64,000 bases of DNA from Roseococcus sp. SDR (GCF_019083995.1 NZ_JAHRCU010000014.1:1-64000); one strand, 5' to 3'; positions 25,090 to 33,798 are shown, counted from the first letter of the stretch. A program made the numbers and translations. Notes: a model not told the origin generated them from the sequence alone.

Positions 25090-26124
25090 TCAGCCGTCCG
25101 AGAGGGCCGCGATGTCGGCGCGGACCATCTCGGCCACCATCGCCTGCAAGCTGGTTTCGGGCCGCCAGCCCAGCACCCGCGCCGCCTTGGCGGCATCGCC
25201 CACCAGCAGGTCCACCTCGGCCGGGCGGAAGAAGGCGGGGTCCACGCGCACCAGCACACGGCCGGAGGCACGGCAGCGCCCCACCTCCTCGACGCCCTGG
25301 CCCTGCCACTCCAGTTCCACGCCGATCTCGCGGAAGGCCAGCGTCGCGAAGTCGCGCACGCGGTGCGTCTGGCCGGTGGCGAGCACATAGTCATCGGCCA
25401 CGGGCTGCTGGGCGATGCGCCACATGCCCTCGACATAGTCGCGCGCATGGCCCCAGTCGCGCTGCGCCTCGAGATTGCCGAGCGCCACGTCGCGCTGGCG
25501 GCCGAGATGGATGGCGGCCACGGCGCGGGTGATCTTCCGGCTGACGAAGCCCTCGCCGCGGCGGGGGCTCTCATGGTTGAAGAGGATGCCGTTGGAGGCG
25601 TGCATCCCGTAGCTCTCGCGGTAGTTCACCGTGATCCAGAAGCCGTAGAGCTTCGCGACCCCGTAGGGCGAGCGCGGGTGGAAGGGCGTCAGCTCGTTCT
25701 GCGGCACGGCGCGCACCTTGCCGTAGAGCTCGCTGGTCGAGGCCTGGTAGAAGCGCGTGGTCTTCTCCAGGCCGACGAGGCGGATCGCCTCCAGCAGGCG
25801 CAGCGTGCCCAGGCCATCCGCATCCGCCGTGTATTCCGGCACCTCGAAGCTGACGGCGACGTCGCTCTGGGCGGCGAGGTTGTAGAGCTCGTCCGGCTGG
25901 CAGTCATGGACGACGCGGATCAGGTTGCCGCCATCCGTCAGATCCCCCTCATGCAGGATGAGGCGGCCCTCATTCGCGGGCGTGATGAGGTGCGCGATGC
26001 GGGCCCGGGCGGCGGCCCCGCTCCGGCGCAGCAGGCCATGCACCGTGTAGCCTTTGTCCAGCAGGAGTTCGGCGAGGTAGGAGCCATCCTGTCCGGTGAT
26101 GCCGGTGATGAGAGCCGAGGGCAT
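25090..26124 (-). CDS. gmd: GDP-mannose 4,6-dehydratase
   Basis: The 344-residue protein is an extended short-chain dehydrogenase. The NAD(P)-binding motif is [18 protein letters not shown] at the N terminus. The catalytic Thr/Ser with Tyr and Lys are seen in STSELYGKV and [11 protein letters not shown], and [16 protein letters not shown] and [14 protein letters not shown] are typical Gmd signatures. It converts GDP-mannose to GDP-4-keto-6-deoxymannose for fucose, rhamnose or perosamine in surface polysaccharides. No partner epimerase or glycosyltransferase is adjacent. The start ATG at 26124 gives the standard MPSALITG opening. Confidence 0.94.
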   Translation of the reverse strand: MPSALITGITGQDGSYLAELLLDKGYTVHGLLRRSGAAARARIAHLITPANEGRLILHEGDLTDGGNLIRVVHDCQPDELYNLAAQSDVAVSFEVPEYTADADGLGTLRLLEAIRLVGLEKTTRFYQASTSELYGKVRAVPQNELTPFHPRSPYGVAKLYGFWITVNYRESYGMHASNGILFNHESPRRGEGFVSRKITRAVAAIHLGRQRDVALGNLEAQRDWGHARDYVEGMWRIAQQPVADDYVLATGQTHRVRDFATLAFREIGVELEWQGQGVEEVGRCRASGRVLVRVDPAFFRPAEVDLLVGDAAKAARVLGWRPETSLQAMVAEMVRADIAALSDG

Positions 26125-26215
26125 GCGTCGCCTTGTTCCGGTGTGCGCGCCAGCCATACCGCAAGCGGGGCCGCGCACCAATCGCGCCGGGTGCATCAAG
26201 ACAAAGCCGGCCCAT

Positions 26216-26244
26216 AAAAAACGCCGGGGGTTGCCCCCCGGCGC
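26216..26244 (-). terminator. Rho-independent terminator of the MHS transporter gene
   Basis: Read on the minus strand, a GC stem (CGCCGGGGG at 26222-26230 pairing with the complementary run at 26234-26243) is followed by six T residues (26216-26221). It lies 28 bases beyond the stop of the leftward transporter and upstream of gmd. Confidence 0.88.
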
Positions 26245-26271
26245 CCGTCATCCCGAAGCGGGGATGTGAGG

Positions 26272-27987
26272 TCAGTGCTTGGCCGAGCCGTCCGCGTTCT
26301 CGGCGAAGATGTCCCGCTTGTAGGTCTCGGGCACCATGAAGATGCCGATGACGACCGTCGCGAGCGCGATCACGATCGGGTACCAGAGACCGGCATAGAC
26401 GTCGCCGGTCTGGGCGATGATCGCAAACGCCGTGGCGGGCATCAGGCCACCGAACCAGCCATTGCCGATGTGATACGGCAGCGACATGGAGGTGTAGCGG
26501 ATGCGGGTGGGGAAGAGTTCCACCAGCGCCGCCGCGATCGGGCCGTAGACCATGGTCACGTAGATCACCAGAAGGGTGAGCATCAGGATCAGAACGGCCG
26601 GCTGCTCGCGGAAGACGTCGAAGGGACCGGACATCTTCACGACGGAGGGATTGGCCGCCGTCGGATAGTTCACCGCATTGAGCGCTGCCGTCAGCTGCGC
26701 CTGGAATTGCGGGTTGATGCGCGTCTGGCCGCCCTCCGTGACGGTGGCATTCACCACCGGCTGGTTGGCGATCTGCACCGTCACCGCCTGCTGGCCCGGG
26801 GTGTTCTGGACGCGGTAGTTGACCGAGGCGCGGGCGAGCGCGGCCTTGGTCACGTCGCAGGGCTGGGTGAAGCGGGCCGTGCCCGTCGGGTTGAACTGGA
26901 AGGAACAGGCGGAGGTATCGGCCGAGACGACGACCGGGATGCTGGCATGGGCGGCCGAGAGGGCGGGGTTCGCCTCATGGCTGATCAGCTTGAACATCGG
27001 GAAGTAGGTCACGGCGGCGATGAGGCAGCCGCCCAGGATGATGGGCTTGCGGCCGATCTTGTCCGAGAGCCAGCCGAAGAAGACGAAGCCGCCCGAGCCC
27101 AGCACGAGCGACCAGGCGATCAGCATGTTCGTCGTGAAGCCGTCCACCTTCAGCACGGAGCCGATGAAGAACAGCGCGTAGAACTGGCCGGTGTACCAGA
27201 CCACGGCCTGGCCCATGACGAGGCCGAGCAGGGCGAAGAGCGCGATCTTGGCGTTCTTCCACTGGCCGAAAGCCTCACCCAGCGGCGCCTTGGAGACCTT
27301 GCCCTCGTCCTTCATCTTCTGGAAGGCCGGGCTTTCCTGCATCTGCATGCGGATCCAGACCGAGATGGCCAGAAGGGCCAGCGAGAGCAGGAAGGGCACG
27401 CGCCAGCCCCATTCGGCGAAGGCGGCCTCGCCCAGGATGGAGCGTGTGCCCAGGATCACGAGCAGCGAGAGGAAGAGGCCCGCGGTCGCCGTGATCTGGA
27501 TGAAGCTGGTGTAGAAGCCGCGCCGCCCGTTGGGGGCGTGCTCGGCCACGTAGGTCGCGGCACCGCCATATTCGCCACCCAGCGCCAGGCCCTGGAGCAT
27601 GCGCAGGATGATGAGGCCGATCGGCGCCAGGATGCCGATCTGGTCCGAGGTGGGCATGATGCCGACGATGAAGGTCGAGGCACCCATGATCACGATCGTG
27701 ACGAGGAAGGTGTATTTGCGGCCGACAAGGTCCCCCAGGCGGCCGAAGACCAGCGCGCCGAAGGGGCGGACGAGGAAGCCGGCGGCGAAGGCCAGCAGCG
27801 CGAAGACGTTGCGCGTCGTCTCGTCATACATGGAGAAGAACTTCAAGCCGATGACGGCGGCGAGCGAACCGTAAAGGTAGAAGTCATACCACTCGAACAC
27901 GGTGCCGAGGGAGGAGGCCAGGATGACCTTCTTCTCCTCGGGCGTCATCGGCTGTGGACCCGATGCCGCGACTGCTGCTGATGCCAT
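26272..27987 (-). CDS. MFS transporter, metabolite:H+ symporter (MHS) family
   Basis: The 571-residue protein (ATG at 27987, AAGGG Shine-Dalgarno six bases upstream) has 12 predicted helices. MHS signatures include GTVFEWYDFYLYG at the start, GRLGDLVGRKYTF between helices 2 and 3, and RMLQGLALGGEYGGA. Members such as ShiA, KgtP and ProP import organic acids or osmolytes with protons. Unusually, ~100 extra residues (about residues 355-465) sit in what should be an extracytoplasmic loop. This insert contains two cysteines (SACSFQF and QPCDVT) that could form a disulfide. The cargo is unknown. It ends at a strong terminator. Confidence 0.88.
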   Translation of the reverse strand: MASAAVAASGPQPMTPEEKKVILASSLGTVFEWYDFYLYGSLAAVIGLKFFSMYDETTRNVFALLAFAAGFLVRPFGALVFGRLGDLVGRKYTFLVTIVIMGASTFIVGIMPTSDQIGILAPIGLIILRMLQGLALGGEYGGAATYVAEHAPNGRRGFYTSFIQITATAGLFLSLLVILGTRSILGEAAFAEWGWRVPFLLSLALLAISVWIRMQMQESPAFQKMKDEGKVSKAPLGEAFGQWKNAKIALFALLGLVMGQAVVWYTGQFYALFFIGSVLKVDGFTTNMLIAWSLVLGSGGFVFFGWLSDKIGRKPIILGGCLIAAVTYFPMFKLISHEANPALSAAHASIPVVVSADTSACSFQFNPTGTARFTQPCDVTKAALARASVNYRVQNTPGQQAVTVQIANQPVVNATVTEGGQTRINPQFQAQLTAALNAVNYPTAANPSVVKMSGPFDVFREQPAVLILMLTLLVIYVTMVYGPIAAALVELFPTRIRYTSMSLPYHIGNGWFGGLMPATAFAIIAQTGDVYAGLWYPIVIALATVVIGIFMVPETYKRDIFAENADGSAKH

Positions 27988-28166
27988 TCCCAACCCTTTC
28001 TTTTTTTCAGACGACAGCGTCCATGCGAACACGGGCTGGTGGCGCGCGGCGACCAGCGAGGCAGTGTCAGCAAAAAGACAGGATGGTTGTGGCTGAGACC
28101 TTGCGCTGGATCAAATTAAGCGTGCGTGCCGAAAGTGTAATTCATTGCATTGCTGCGCCGCAAAAA

Positions 28167-28772
28167 TTACCGTGATTTCAGGAGATTGCGGGCTGTCTGC
28201 GCGGCATCGAAACGACGCTCGAACTCCTGTTGCGTGCTCACGATCTGGAAGCGCAGCGCGCCCTTGATCGCGAGGCTTTCGCCCTGCCGCTGCTCGGCAT
28301 GGATGGGCAGGGTGGCGAAGAGGACCGGCTCGGCCAGCAGCGGCAGGCGGTGCGCAGGCAGGGCGGGTTCGGCCTGCAGCTTGGCCAGGTGGTGCGGCAG
28401 CGTGTCGCGCGCAGCCTCGGCACTCGGCGCCTCCTCCGCCGGCGGCGGCTCGGAGACCAGGGCGGCGGCGTGCAGCGGCGCCAGGGCGGCGGCAAGCTGG
28501 CCCTCGCGGCCCGGGGCATGCGGGCGCAGATGCGCCTCGATGAGCGCCGTGACATCGGTCAGCGCCGAGAAGAAGACCTGCCAGCGGCAATGCTGGAGTG
28601 CCGCCTGGAAATCCGGGTCGGCGAAGAGCTGTTTTTCGCTGCGGCCGGCCTTCACGCGGCAGTAGTCCAGCACCGTCTTCTGCGCGACATAGGCGGCCTG
28701 GCCATGCAGGAAGTGGCCGAGGGCCTCGGGCGAGGCCTCGGGGCGGCGGCGGAAAAAATCGAGAAGGGCCAA
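28167..28772 (-). CDS. Hypothetical protein, alpha-helical, TTG start
   Basis: This 201-residue protein is not recognised. The TTG at 28772 is preferred because GGAG lies eight bases upstream and the product then begins MALLDFFRRRPEASPEALG; the longer frame to 28814 starts with an unconvincing proline-rich stretch. Residues ~12-95 are helical and contain HFLHGQAAYVAQKTVLDYC and a tryptophan/phenylalanine-rich QVFFSALTD segment. A proline/glutamate linker follows, then a C-terminal domain ending QQEFERRFDAAQTARNLL. No signal peptide or membrane helix is seen. It is divergent from the DUF4212/symporter operon with 157 bases between starts, hinting at a link to that transporter. Confidence 0.65.
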   Translation of the reverse strand: MALLDFFRRRPEASPEALGHFLHGQAAYVAQKTVLDYCRVKAGRSEKQLFADPDFQAALQHCRWQVFFSALTDVTALIEAHLRPHAPGREGQLAAALAPLHAAALVSEPPPAEEAPSAEAARDTLPHHLAKLQAEPALPAHRLPLLAEPVLFATLPIHAEQRQGESLAIKGALRFQIVSTQQEFERRFDAAQTARNLLKSR

Positions 28773-28814
28773 GGGCTGCACTCCGACTGGCCGGGGGTAT
28801 GGCGCGAAAGCCAC

Positions 28815-28929
28815 GGCCTTTCCATGGGATTAAACATTAACCATTCTTAACTCATCAGCCCTCTACCGTTTCGATAGATGACAAATTGGAGGGCGTGGGT
28901 CGGAAACCCGCGCCGGGAGGAGAGAGAGC
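28815..28929 (+). promoter_or_regulatory. AT-rich promoter region of the symporter operon
   Basis: This is one of few AT-rich patches in the window. It contains three ATTAAAC/ATTAACC/TCTTAAC-like repeats at about 28828-28852, a run TTTCGATAGATGACAAATT, and a strong GGGAGGAG ribosome binding site (28915-28923) before the ATG at 28930. The repeats may be an activator site. No exact -35/-10 pair is claimed. Confidence 0.45.
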
Positions 28930-29238
28930 ATGCCCTTAGTTGAGTCCGGTCCCGAGCCGGAATCCGCAACCACCGCGGCCGTGGACCCGGCCACCGCGCA
29001 AGCCTATTGGAAGAAGACCTCCGCCCTCATGTGGACGGTCCTCGCCATCTGGTTCGCGGCTGGCTTCGGCGTGCATTTCTTCGCGCAGACGCTGAACCCC
29101 ATCCATATCTTCGGCTTCCCGCTCGGCTTCTACATGGCCGCGCAGGGCAGCCTCATCGTCTTCGTCGTCGGCCTCTTCTGGTTCGCCAAGCGCCAGAACG
29201 AGATCGACGAGGAGTTCGGCGTGCAGGAGGACGCGTAA
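28930..29238 (+). CDS. DUF4212 small subunit of a sodium/substrate symporter
   Basis: The 102-residue protein has two transmembrane helices (SALMWTVLAIWFAAGFGVHF and QGSLIVFVVGLFWFAKRQN) after an acidic N terminus. The layout YWKKTSALMW...FGFPLGFYMAAQG is that of DUF4212 proteins, which are almost always encoded directly ahead of VC_2705-type solute symporters. The next gene starts at the base after its stop codon, so the two are translated together and probably form one complex in the inner membrane. Confidence 0.88.
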   Translation: MPLVESGPEPESATTAAVDPATAQAYWKKTSALMWTVLAIWFAAGFGVHFFAQTLNPIHIFGFPLGFYMAAQGSLIVFVVGLFWFAKRQNEIDEEFGVQEDA

Positions 29239-31293
29239 ATGGCCGACGCCACCGGGGCGAAGGACCCCTTCATCTCCAATCTGAACAAGATCTATGTCGG
29301 CTACACGGGCGGCTTCGCCTTCTTCGTGGTGCTGCTGGGCATTCTTGAGCAGATGGGCGTGCCCGATCGCGTGATCGGCTACCTCTTCGTGTTCCTGACG
29401 ATCGGCGTCTATGCCTATATCGGCATCATCAGCCGCACGCAGGTCGCTTCCGAATACTATGTGGCCGGGCGCCGCGTGCCCGCCATCTATAACGGCATGG
29501 CCACCGGCTCCGACTGGATGTCGGCGGCGAGCTTCATCGGCATGGCGGGCAGCCTCTATGCGCTCGGCTATGGCGGCCTCGCCTTCATCCTGGGCTGGAC
29601 CGGCGGCTACATGCTCGTCGCGATCCTGCTGGCGCCCTACCTGCGCAAGTTCGGCCAGTACACCGTGCCGGACTTCCTGGGCGCCCGCTTCGGCGGCAAC
29701 TGGGCGCGCTCCATCGGCGTCGTCGTCCTGATCACCGCCTCCTTCGTCTATGTCGTGGCGCAGATCGTGGGTGTCGGCATCATCACCCAGCGCTTCCTGG
29801 ACGTCTCCTTCACGGTCGCCGTCTTCCTGGGCCTCGCCGGCATCCTGGTCTGCTCCATGCTGGGCGGCATGCGTGCGGTGACCTGGACGCAGGTGGCCCA
29901 GTACATCATCCTCATCATCGCCTACCTGATCCCGGCGATCCTGATGTCGGTGAAGATCTCGGGCGTGCCCATCCCGCAGCTGATGTACGGCCTCGCGCTG
30001 GAGCGCATCGAGGTGCTGGAGCAGGGCTTCCGCGCGGCCGGCATGACGCCGCCGCCGGGTGTGACCGGCTGGCACACCGCGCCCTTCATCGGGCCCAACG
30101 GCCAGTTCTCCATGAACGCGGCGGTCAACTTCTTCGCGCTGATCTTCTGCCTCATGGTCGGCACCGCGGCCCTGCCGCACGTGCTGATGCGCTACTTCAC
30201 GACGCCGTCGGTGCGTGAAGCGCGTGCGTCCGTCGCCTGGTCGCTGTTCTTCATCTTCCTGCTGTACTTCACGGCGCCGGCCTATGCGGCCTTCGGCAAG
30301 CTGGAAATCTACCAGACCGTGATCGGCCAGCCGATCGCGAACCTGCCGGAGTGGATCAAGAACTGGCAGATCATCTCGCCCTACGGCACGCCCTGGATCA
30401 ACATCGTGGACGTGAACCGCGACGGCATCGTGCAGTGGGGCGATTTCCGCATCCACCCCGACGTCGTCGTGCTCGCGACCCCCGAGATCGCGGGCCTGCC
30501 CTACGTCATCGCGGGCCTGGTGGCGGCCGGTGGCCTCGCCGCCGCGCTCTCCACCGCGGATGGCCTGCTGCTGGCGCTGGCCAACGCGCTCAGCCATGAC
30601 GTGTACTACAAGATGATCAACCGCGATGCGCCGACGGCGAAGCGCCTGATCATCTCGCGCGTGCTGCTCCTGATCGTGGCGGTCGCCGCGGCCTGGACGG
30701 CGGGCTCCATGGGCGCCGACATCCTGTTCCTCGTCGCCTGGGCCTTCTCCATCGCCGCCGCCGGCCTCTTCGGCGCGCTGGTGATGGGCGTCTGGTACAA
30801 GAAGACCACCAATGCCGGCGCCTGCTGGGGCATGGCCGTGGGTTACCTCGTGACCTTCTTCTACCTGATCTGGTCCGAGTTCTTCGGCCTCAGCTTCATG
30901 CAGACCTTCGGCACGAAGGAGGCGATCCTGCGCGCCGCCACCGCGACCGCGGCGCTGCCGCAGGCCTCGGCCGAGCTGAAGGCCTATGCGGCCGGGCTCG
31001 TGGCGAATGCCTCCGCGATCCAGGACGGCTCGCTGGCCTGGTTCGGCTCGCTCTGGGCCGGCTCGGGCCTGCCGACGGACCATGTGGTGCTGCGTGGCCG
31101 CGTGGTCGGGCGCCTCTGGGGCCTGAACAACATCTCGGGCGGCGTGTTCGGCGTGCCGCTCTCCTTCCTGACCATCTACCTGGTCTCGAAGTTCACCACC
31201 GCCCCGTCTCAGGCGATGCAGAACTTCGTGGAGGATATCCGCATCCCGCGTGGCGGCGTTCGCCTCGCCGACCGTCGCGAGGCGGTGGAGTAA
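29239..31293 (+). CDS. Sodium:solute symporter, VC_2705 family (cation acetate symporter-like)
   Basis: The 684-residue SSS-family carrier has about 13-14 helices. Family features include YYVAGRRVPAIYNGMATGSDWM near the start (shown here as the GRRVPAIYNGMA region), FLGARFG and SMLGGMRAVTWTQVAQY. The sodium site region SAALSTADGLLLA appears at ~residue 436. It is longer than ActP (~550) because of extra loops between helices, including a soluble stretch at ~residues 255-290. VC_2705-type proteins are annotated as acetate or other carboxylate importers; the substrate is inferred. The operon ends with a clear terminator. Confidence 0.88.
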   Translation: MADATGAKDPFISNLNKIYVGYTGGFAFFVVLLGILEQMGVPDRVIGYLFVFLTIGVYAYIGIISRTQVASEYYVAGRRVPAIYNGMATGSDWMSAASFIGMAGSLYALGYGGLAFILGWTGGYMLVAILLAPYLRKFGQYTVPDFLGARFGGNWARSIGVVVLITASFVYVVAQIVGVGIITQRFLDVSFTVAVFLGLAGILVCSMLGGMRAVTWTQVAQYIILIIAYLIPAILMSVKISGVPIPQLMYGLALERIEVLEQGFRAAGMTPPPGVTGWHTAPFIGPNGQFSMNAAVNFFALIFCLMVGTAALPHVLMRYFTTPSVREARASVAWSLFFIFLLYFTAPAYAAFGKLEIYQTVIGQPIANLPEWIKNWQIISPYGTPWINIVDVNRDGIVQWGDFRIHPDVVVLATPEIAGLPYVIAGLVAAGGLAAALSTADGLLLALANALSHDVYYKMINRDAPTAKRLIISRVLLLIVAVAAAWTAGSMGADILFLVAWAFSIAAAGLFGALVMGVWYKKTTNAGACWGMAVGYLVTFFYLIWSEFFGLSFMQTFGTKEAILRAATATAALPQASAELKAYAAGLVANASAIQDGSLAWFGSLWAGSGLPTDHVVLRGRVVGRLWGLNNISGGVFGVPLSFLTIYLVSKFTTAPSQAMQNFVEDIRIPRGGVRLADRREAVE

Positions 31294-31318
31294 ACAGAAC
31301 CCGCGCTTTCGGGTAACA

Positions 31319-31356
31319 GGGGCGGCCACGGCAGCGTGGCCGCCCCATCTTTTTTT
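31319..31356 (+). terminator. Rho-independent terminator after the symporter
   Basis: A perfect 12-base stem (GGGGCGGCCACG at 31319-31330 with CGTGGCCGCCCC at 31335-31346) with a 4-base loop is followed by ATC and seven T residues. It lies 26 bases after the symporter stop codon. Confidence 0.93.
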
Positions 31357-31379
31357 GAGAGCACCCAGCAGCAGGGCCC

Positions 31380-31706
31380 ATGGATCAGCCGCATTTCGTC
31401 TTCGGGCACCTGCCCTTCTGGCTCATCACCTATACGCTGGCGCTGACGGCCTGGGCCTGCCTCGGCCGCTTCATGATGAGCTTCTTCCTGCCGCCCGAGA
31501 GCCCCAACTATATCTGGCGCGGCTTCCGCGCCCTCAGCGACTGGGCGGTCTGGTGCGCCGCACGGCTGGTGCCGAGCTATGTCGCCGGGCGCTACCTGCC
31601 GCTGGTCGCCATGTGCTGGCTCTTCGGGCTGCGCATGGTCTTCGGCATCTTCATGATTTCCGCCGGCTGGGCCCCGCGCCTTGCCCCGGCCGCGACGGGG
31701 GGCTGA
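31380..31706 (+). CDS. Small membrane protein, YggT-like
   Basis: The 108-residue protein has two or three helices: FWLITYTLALTAWACLGRFM, a middle amphipathic stretch, and LPLVAMCWLFGLRMVFGIFM. The loop FFLPPESPNYIWRGFRALSD resembles the F-x-P-x-N/P segment that follows the first helix in YggT (DUF165-like) proteins, so a distant YggT relationship is possible. It stands first in a run of three small membrane proteins, starting 24 bases after a terminator. Function unknown. Confidence 0.65.
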   Translation: MDQPHFVFGHLPFWLITYTLALTAWACLGRFMMSFFLPPESPNYIWRGFRALSDWAVWCAARLVPSYVAGRYLPLVAMCWLFGLRMVFGIFMISAGWAPRLAPAATGG

Positions 31707-31709
31707 GCG

Positions 31710-32000
31710 ATGACACCGCAGGGCCTCTTCGTCACCATCGTCTCGGTCTGCCTGATCAACGGCTTCATCTCGCCCATGCTGGCCGTCGCCTGGCATCTCC
31801 ATCCGGTCTGGATGCCGGAGATGCTGCCCGCGACGCGCGAGACCATCTTCTATGGCGCGAGCCTGATGGTCTCGACCGGCACGCTGCTGCTCTCGGCCGT
31901 GCCGGGCGCCATCGCGGAGCGGCTGGGCCTCTCGCTCACCAACGCCATGTGGGTCTGGCTGGGCAGCGCGGTGCTGCTCGTGATGTTCGGCTTGCGCTGA
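31710..32000 (+). CDS. Small membrane protein of unknown function
   Basis: The 96-residue protein has three predicted helices: GLFVTIVSVCLINGFISPML, FYGASLMVSTGTLLLSAVPG, and NAMWVWLGSAVLLVMFGL. It is separated from the preceding membrane protein by 3 bases, which suggests a functional pair or complex. I recognise no family. The ATG is the only good start after the upstream stop. Confidence 0.65.
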   Translation: MTPQGLFVTIVSVCLINGFISPMLAVAWHLHPVWMPEMLPATRETIFYGASLMVSTGTLLLSAVPGAIAERLGLSLTNAMWVWLGSAVLLVMFGLR

Positions 32001-32048
32001 CCGCAACCGCTGCGTGTAGGATGGCGCTCTCCCTGCCCGGAGAGCCGC

Positions 32049-32432
32049 ATGGATCGCCTGGACGCCTATACCGACATCTCCATCCGCCGCGCCTGCGCCT
32101 TCGTCGGCCTGGGCGCGGTGACCGTCATGCTCTCCCTCTCCTTCGACCCGGTGCTGGCCTTCCGCACGGGCGCGGAGATCGCGGCGGTGCTGGCGGTGGG
32201 CCTGGCTTACGCTGCCTGGCGCGCGCCGCGCCGCAACATCCGCCACACCGAGGTCTATGCCATGCTGCGCGGGGCGGGCGTGCCGGCGAACTGGCTGAGC
32301 GCCGAGGTGAACCGGGTGCAGATCGTCTCCGTCCTGCGCGCGCGCCTCGCCTGGCATGCCGAGCGGGTGGCGGTGACGGCCGTCGCCCTCTGGGCGCTGG
32401 CGCTGATGTTCTGGCTGTTGCGCCCCGGCTGA
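32049..32432 (+). CDS. Small membrane protein of unknown function
   Basis: The 127-residue protein has two N-terminal helices (ACAFVGLGAVTVMLSLSF and EIAAVLAVGLAYAAW). A basic cytoplasmic-like loop carries RAPRRNIRHTEVYAMLR, and the protein ends in a final helix (VALWALALMFWLLRP). It follows the pair of small membrane proteins with a 48-base gap containing a GGAG Shine-Dalgarno just before the ATG. I recognise no family. Confidence 0.65.
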   Translation: MDRLDAYTDISIRRACAFVGLGAVTVMLSLSFDPVLAFRTGAEIAAVLAVGLAYAAWRAPRRNIRHTEVYAMLRGAGVPANWLSAEVNRVQIVSVLRARLAWHAERVAVTAVALWALALMFWLLRPG

Positions 32433-32436
32433 TCCG

Positions 32437-32462
32437 CCCCTGTTCCCCACCCCTGTTCCCCG
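32437..32462. repeat. 13-base tandem repeat ahead of dapB
   Basis: CCCCTGTTCCCCA (32437-32449) is followed directly by CCCCTGTTCCCCG (32450-32462). One base differs. It lies in the short space between the third small membrane protein and dapB. No function is evident. Confidence 0.85.
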
Positions 32463-32488
32463 CCCTTGGGGCATGGCAAGAACCGGGC

Positions 32489-33226
32489 ATGACGCAGATC
32501 GGCATTGCCGGCATCGCCGGCCGCATGGGCAAGCTCCTGGCCGAGGAGGTGGCGGCCGCGGGCTGCACCCTCACCGGCGGCACCGGGCGGGCGGATGACC
32601 CGCGCGCGCTCTTCGAGCGGAGCGAGGTGGTGATCGATTTCACCCACGCGCATGCCGCGCCGCGCCACGCGGCGCTGGCGGCCGAGCTGGGGCGCGGGCT
32701 GGTGCTCGGCTCCTCCGGCCTTTCGGCGGAGGAGGAGGCGGCGGTGGCCGAGGCCGCCAAGCGCGCGCCCATCGTCTATGCGGCGAATTTCGCGACCGGC
32801 GTGAACCTCGTTCTCGCCATGGCGGAGAAGCTGGCCGCCGCCCTGCCCGGCAGCCAATACGATGCCGAGATCGTGGAGATGCATCACCGGCAGAAGGTGG
32901 ATGCGCCCTCGGGCACCGCCATCGCGCTCGGCCGGGCCGTGGCCCGCGGGCGCGGCACCACGCTGGAGGAAGCAGGCCGCGAGTCGGGGCGCGATGGGCA
33001 TACCGGTGCGCGCGGCACCGGCACCATCGGCTTCGCGGCGCTGCGCGGCGGGCAGGTGGTGGGCGAGCACACGCTGCTCTTCGCGGCGGGGTCCGAGCAT
33101 ATCGCGCTGACCCATCGCAGCTTCGACCGCCGCGCCTATGCGACGGGCGCGGTGCGTGCCGCGCAATGGCTGAAGGGCAAGCCGCCCGGCCTCTATTCGA
33201 TGAATGACGTGCTCGGCCTCGGGTGA
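32489..33226 (+). CDS. dapB: 4-hydroxy-tetrahydrodipicolinate reductase
   Basis: The 245-residue protein has the DapB N-terminal nucleotide-binding motif GIAGIAGRMGKLL (GxxGxMG) and the catalytic segment EIVEMHHRQKVDAPSGTA, which holds the His-His and Lys-x-DAPSGTA substrate-binding residues. It reduces hydroxytetrahydrodipicolinate in the diaminopimelate/lysine pathway in the cytoplasm. The ATG at 32489 is chosen because the earlier open frame runs antisense or through another gene. It overlaps the cupin gene by 4 bases (GTGA). Confidence 0.95.
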   Translation: MTQIGIAGIAGRMGKLLAEEVAAAGCTLTGGTGRADDPRALFERSEVVIDFTHAHAAPRHAALAAELGRGLVLGSSGLSAEEEAAVAEAAKRAPIVYAANFATGVNLVLAMAEKLAAALPGSQYDAEIVEMHHRQKVDAPSGTAIALGRAVARGRGTTLEEAGRESGRDGHTGARGTGTIGFAALRGGQVVGEHTLLFAAGSEHIALTHRSFDRRAYATGAVRAAQWLKGKPPGLYSMNDVLGLG

Positions 33227-33546
33227 GCCGCTTCGTCTTCCCGTTGGCCGAAGCCATGGCGGCGCCGCCCGAACCCGGGCGGATCTCGGCGCGCATCTTC
33301 GGCCAGGGCAGCCTGGAGCTGCGCTGGTATGCGCCGCGGGGCGAGGACCCCCAGGGGCCGCATGAGCAGGATGAGGTCTATGTCGTCGTCACCGGCAGCG
33401 GCTGGTTCCGCCGCGGCGAGGAGCGGCTGCCCTTCGGGCCGGGGGATGCGATCTTCGTCCCCGCCCGCATGCCCCATCGCTTCGAGGATTTTTCGCCCGA
33501 TCTCGGCGTCTGGGTGATGTTCTACGGGCCGCAGGGCGGCGAGTGA
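33223..33546 (+). CDS. Cupin domain protein
   Basis: This 107-residue single-cupin protein has the metal-site motif PHEQDEVYVVVTGSGWF (H, E type) and a second motif GDAIFVPARMPHRFEDF with its histidine. It starts at GTG overlapping the dapB stop, so translation is coupled. The reaction is unknown; small cupins range from isomerases to binding proteins. The cupin fold assignment is firm, while any link to lysine synthesis is only positional. Confidence 0.82.
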   Translation: MSRFVFPLAEAMAAPPEPGRISARIFGQGSLELRWYAPRGEDPQGPHEQDEVYVVVTGSGWFRRGEERLPFGPGDAIFVPARMPHRFEDFSPDLGVWVMFYGPQGGE

Positions 33547-33549
33547 GGC

Positions 33550-33738
33550 TCAGGGCCGGACGATGCGCGGCGGGTGGTTGCCGAGCGTCGCCCAGTCTGG
33601 CCAGCCGATGAAGCGCTCCACCAGCACCAGCGCGACGCAGAAGACCAGCACCGCCACCAGGATCCGCACATGCTGGCGCGAGGGCGGGTGGCGGAACCAT
33701 TGGGCGAGGCGGATGCCCCAGCGGATCATCGGGTCCAT
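33550..33738 (-). CDS. Small single-helix membrane protein
   Basis: This 62-residue protein (ATG at 33738) begins MDPMIRWGIRLAQWFRHPPS. One helix follows (HVRILVAVLVFCVALVLVER) and it ends in a short GWPDWATLGNHPPRIV tail. It is convergent with the cupin gene, with a 3-base gap. The amphipathic basic N terminus plus single helix suggests a peripheral-to-membrane anchor. No family is recognised. Base composition is like that of neighbours. Confidence 0.6.
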   Translation of the reverse strand: MDPMIRWGIRLAQWFRHPPSRQHVRILVAVLVFCVALVLVERFIGWPDWATLGNHPPRIVRP

Positions 33739-33798
33739 GACAGAGCCTCGCCGAGGGCTGATACCGACACCCACGGAGGACGACTCCTGGGGTGAGAG

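Noticed and set aside
28936-31329. 797-codon minus-strand frame opposite the sodium symporter
   Set aside because: It is an antisense shadow made of His/Asp/Arg/Gly-rich sequence without any domain; the symporter and DUF4212 genes on the plus strand are clear, and end in a proper terminator.
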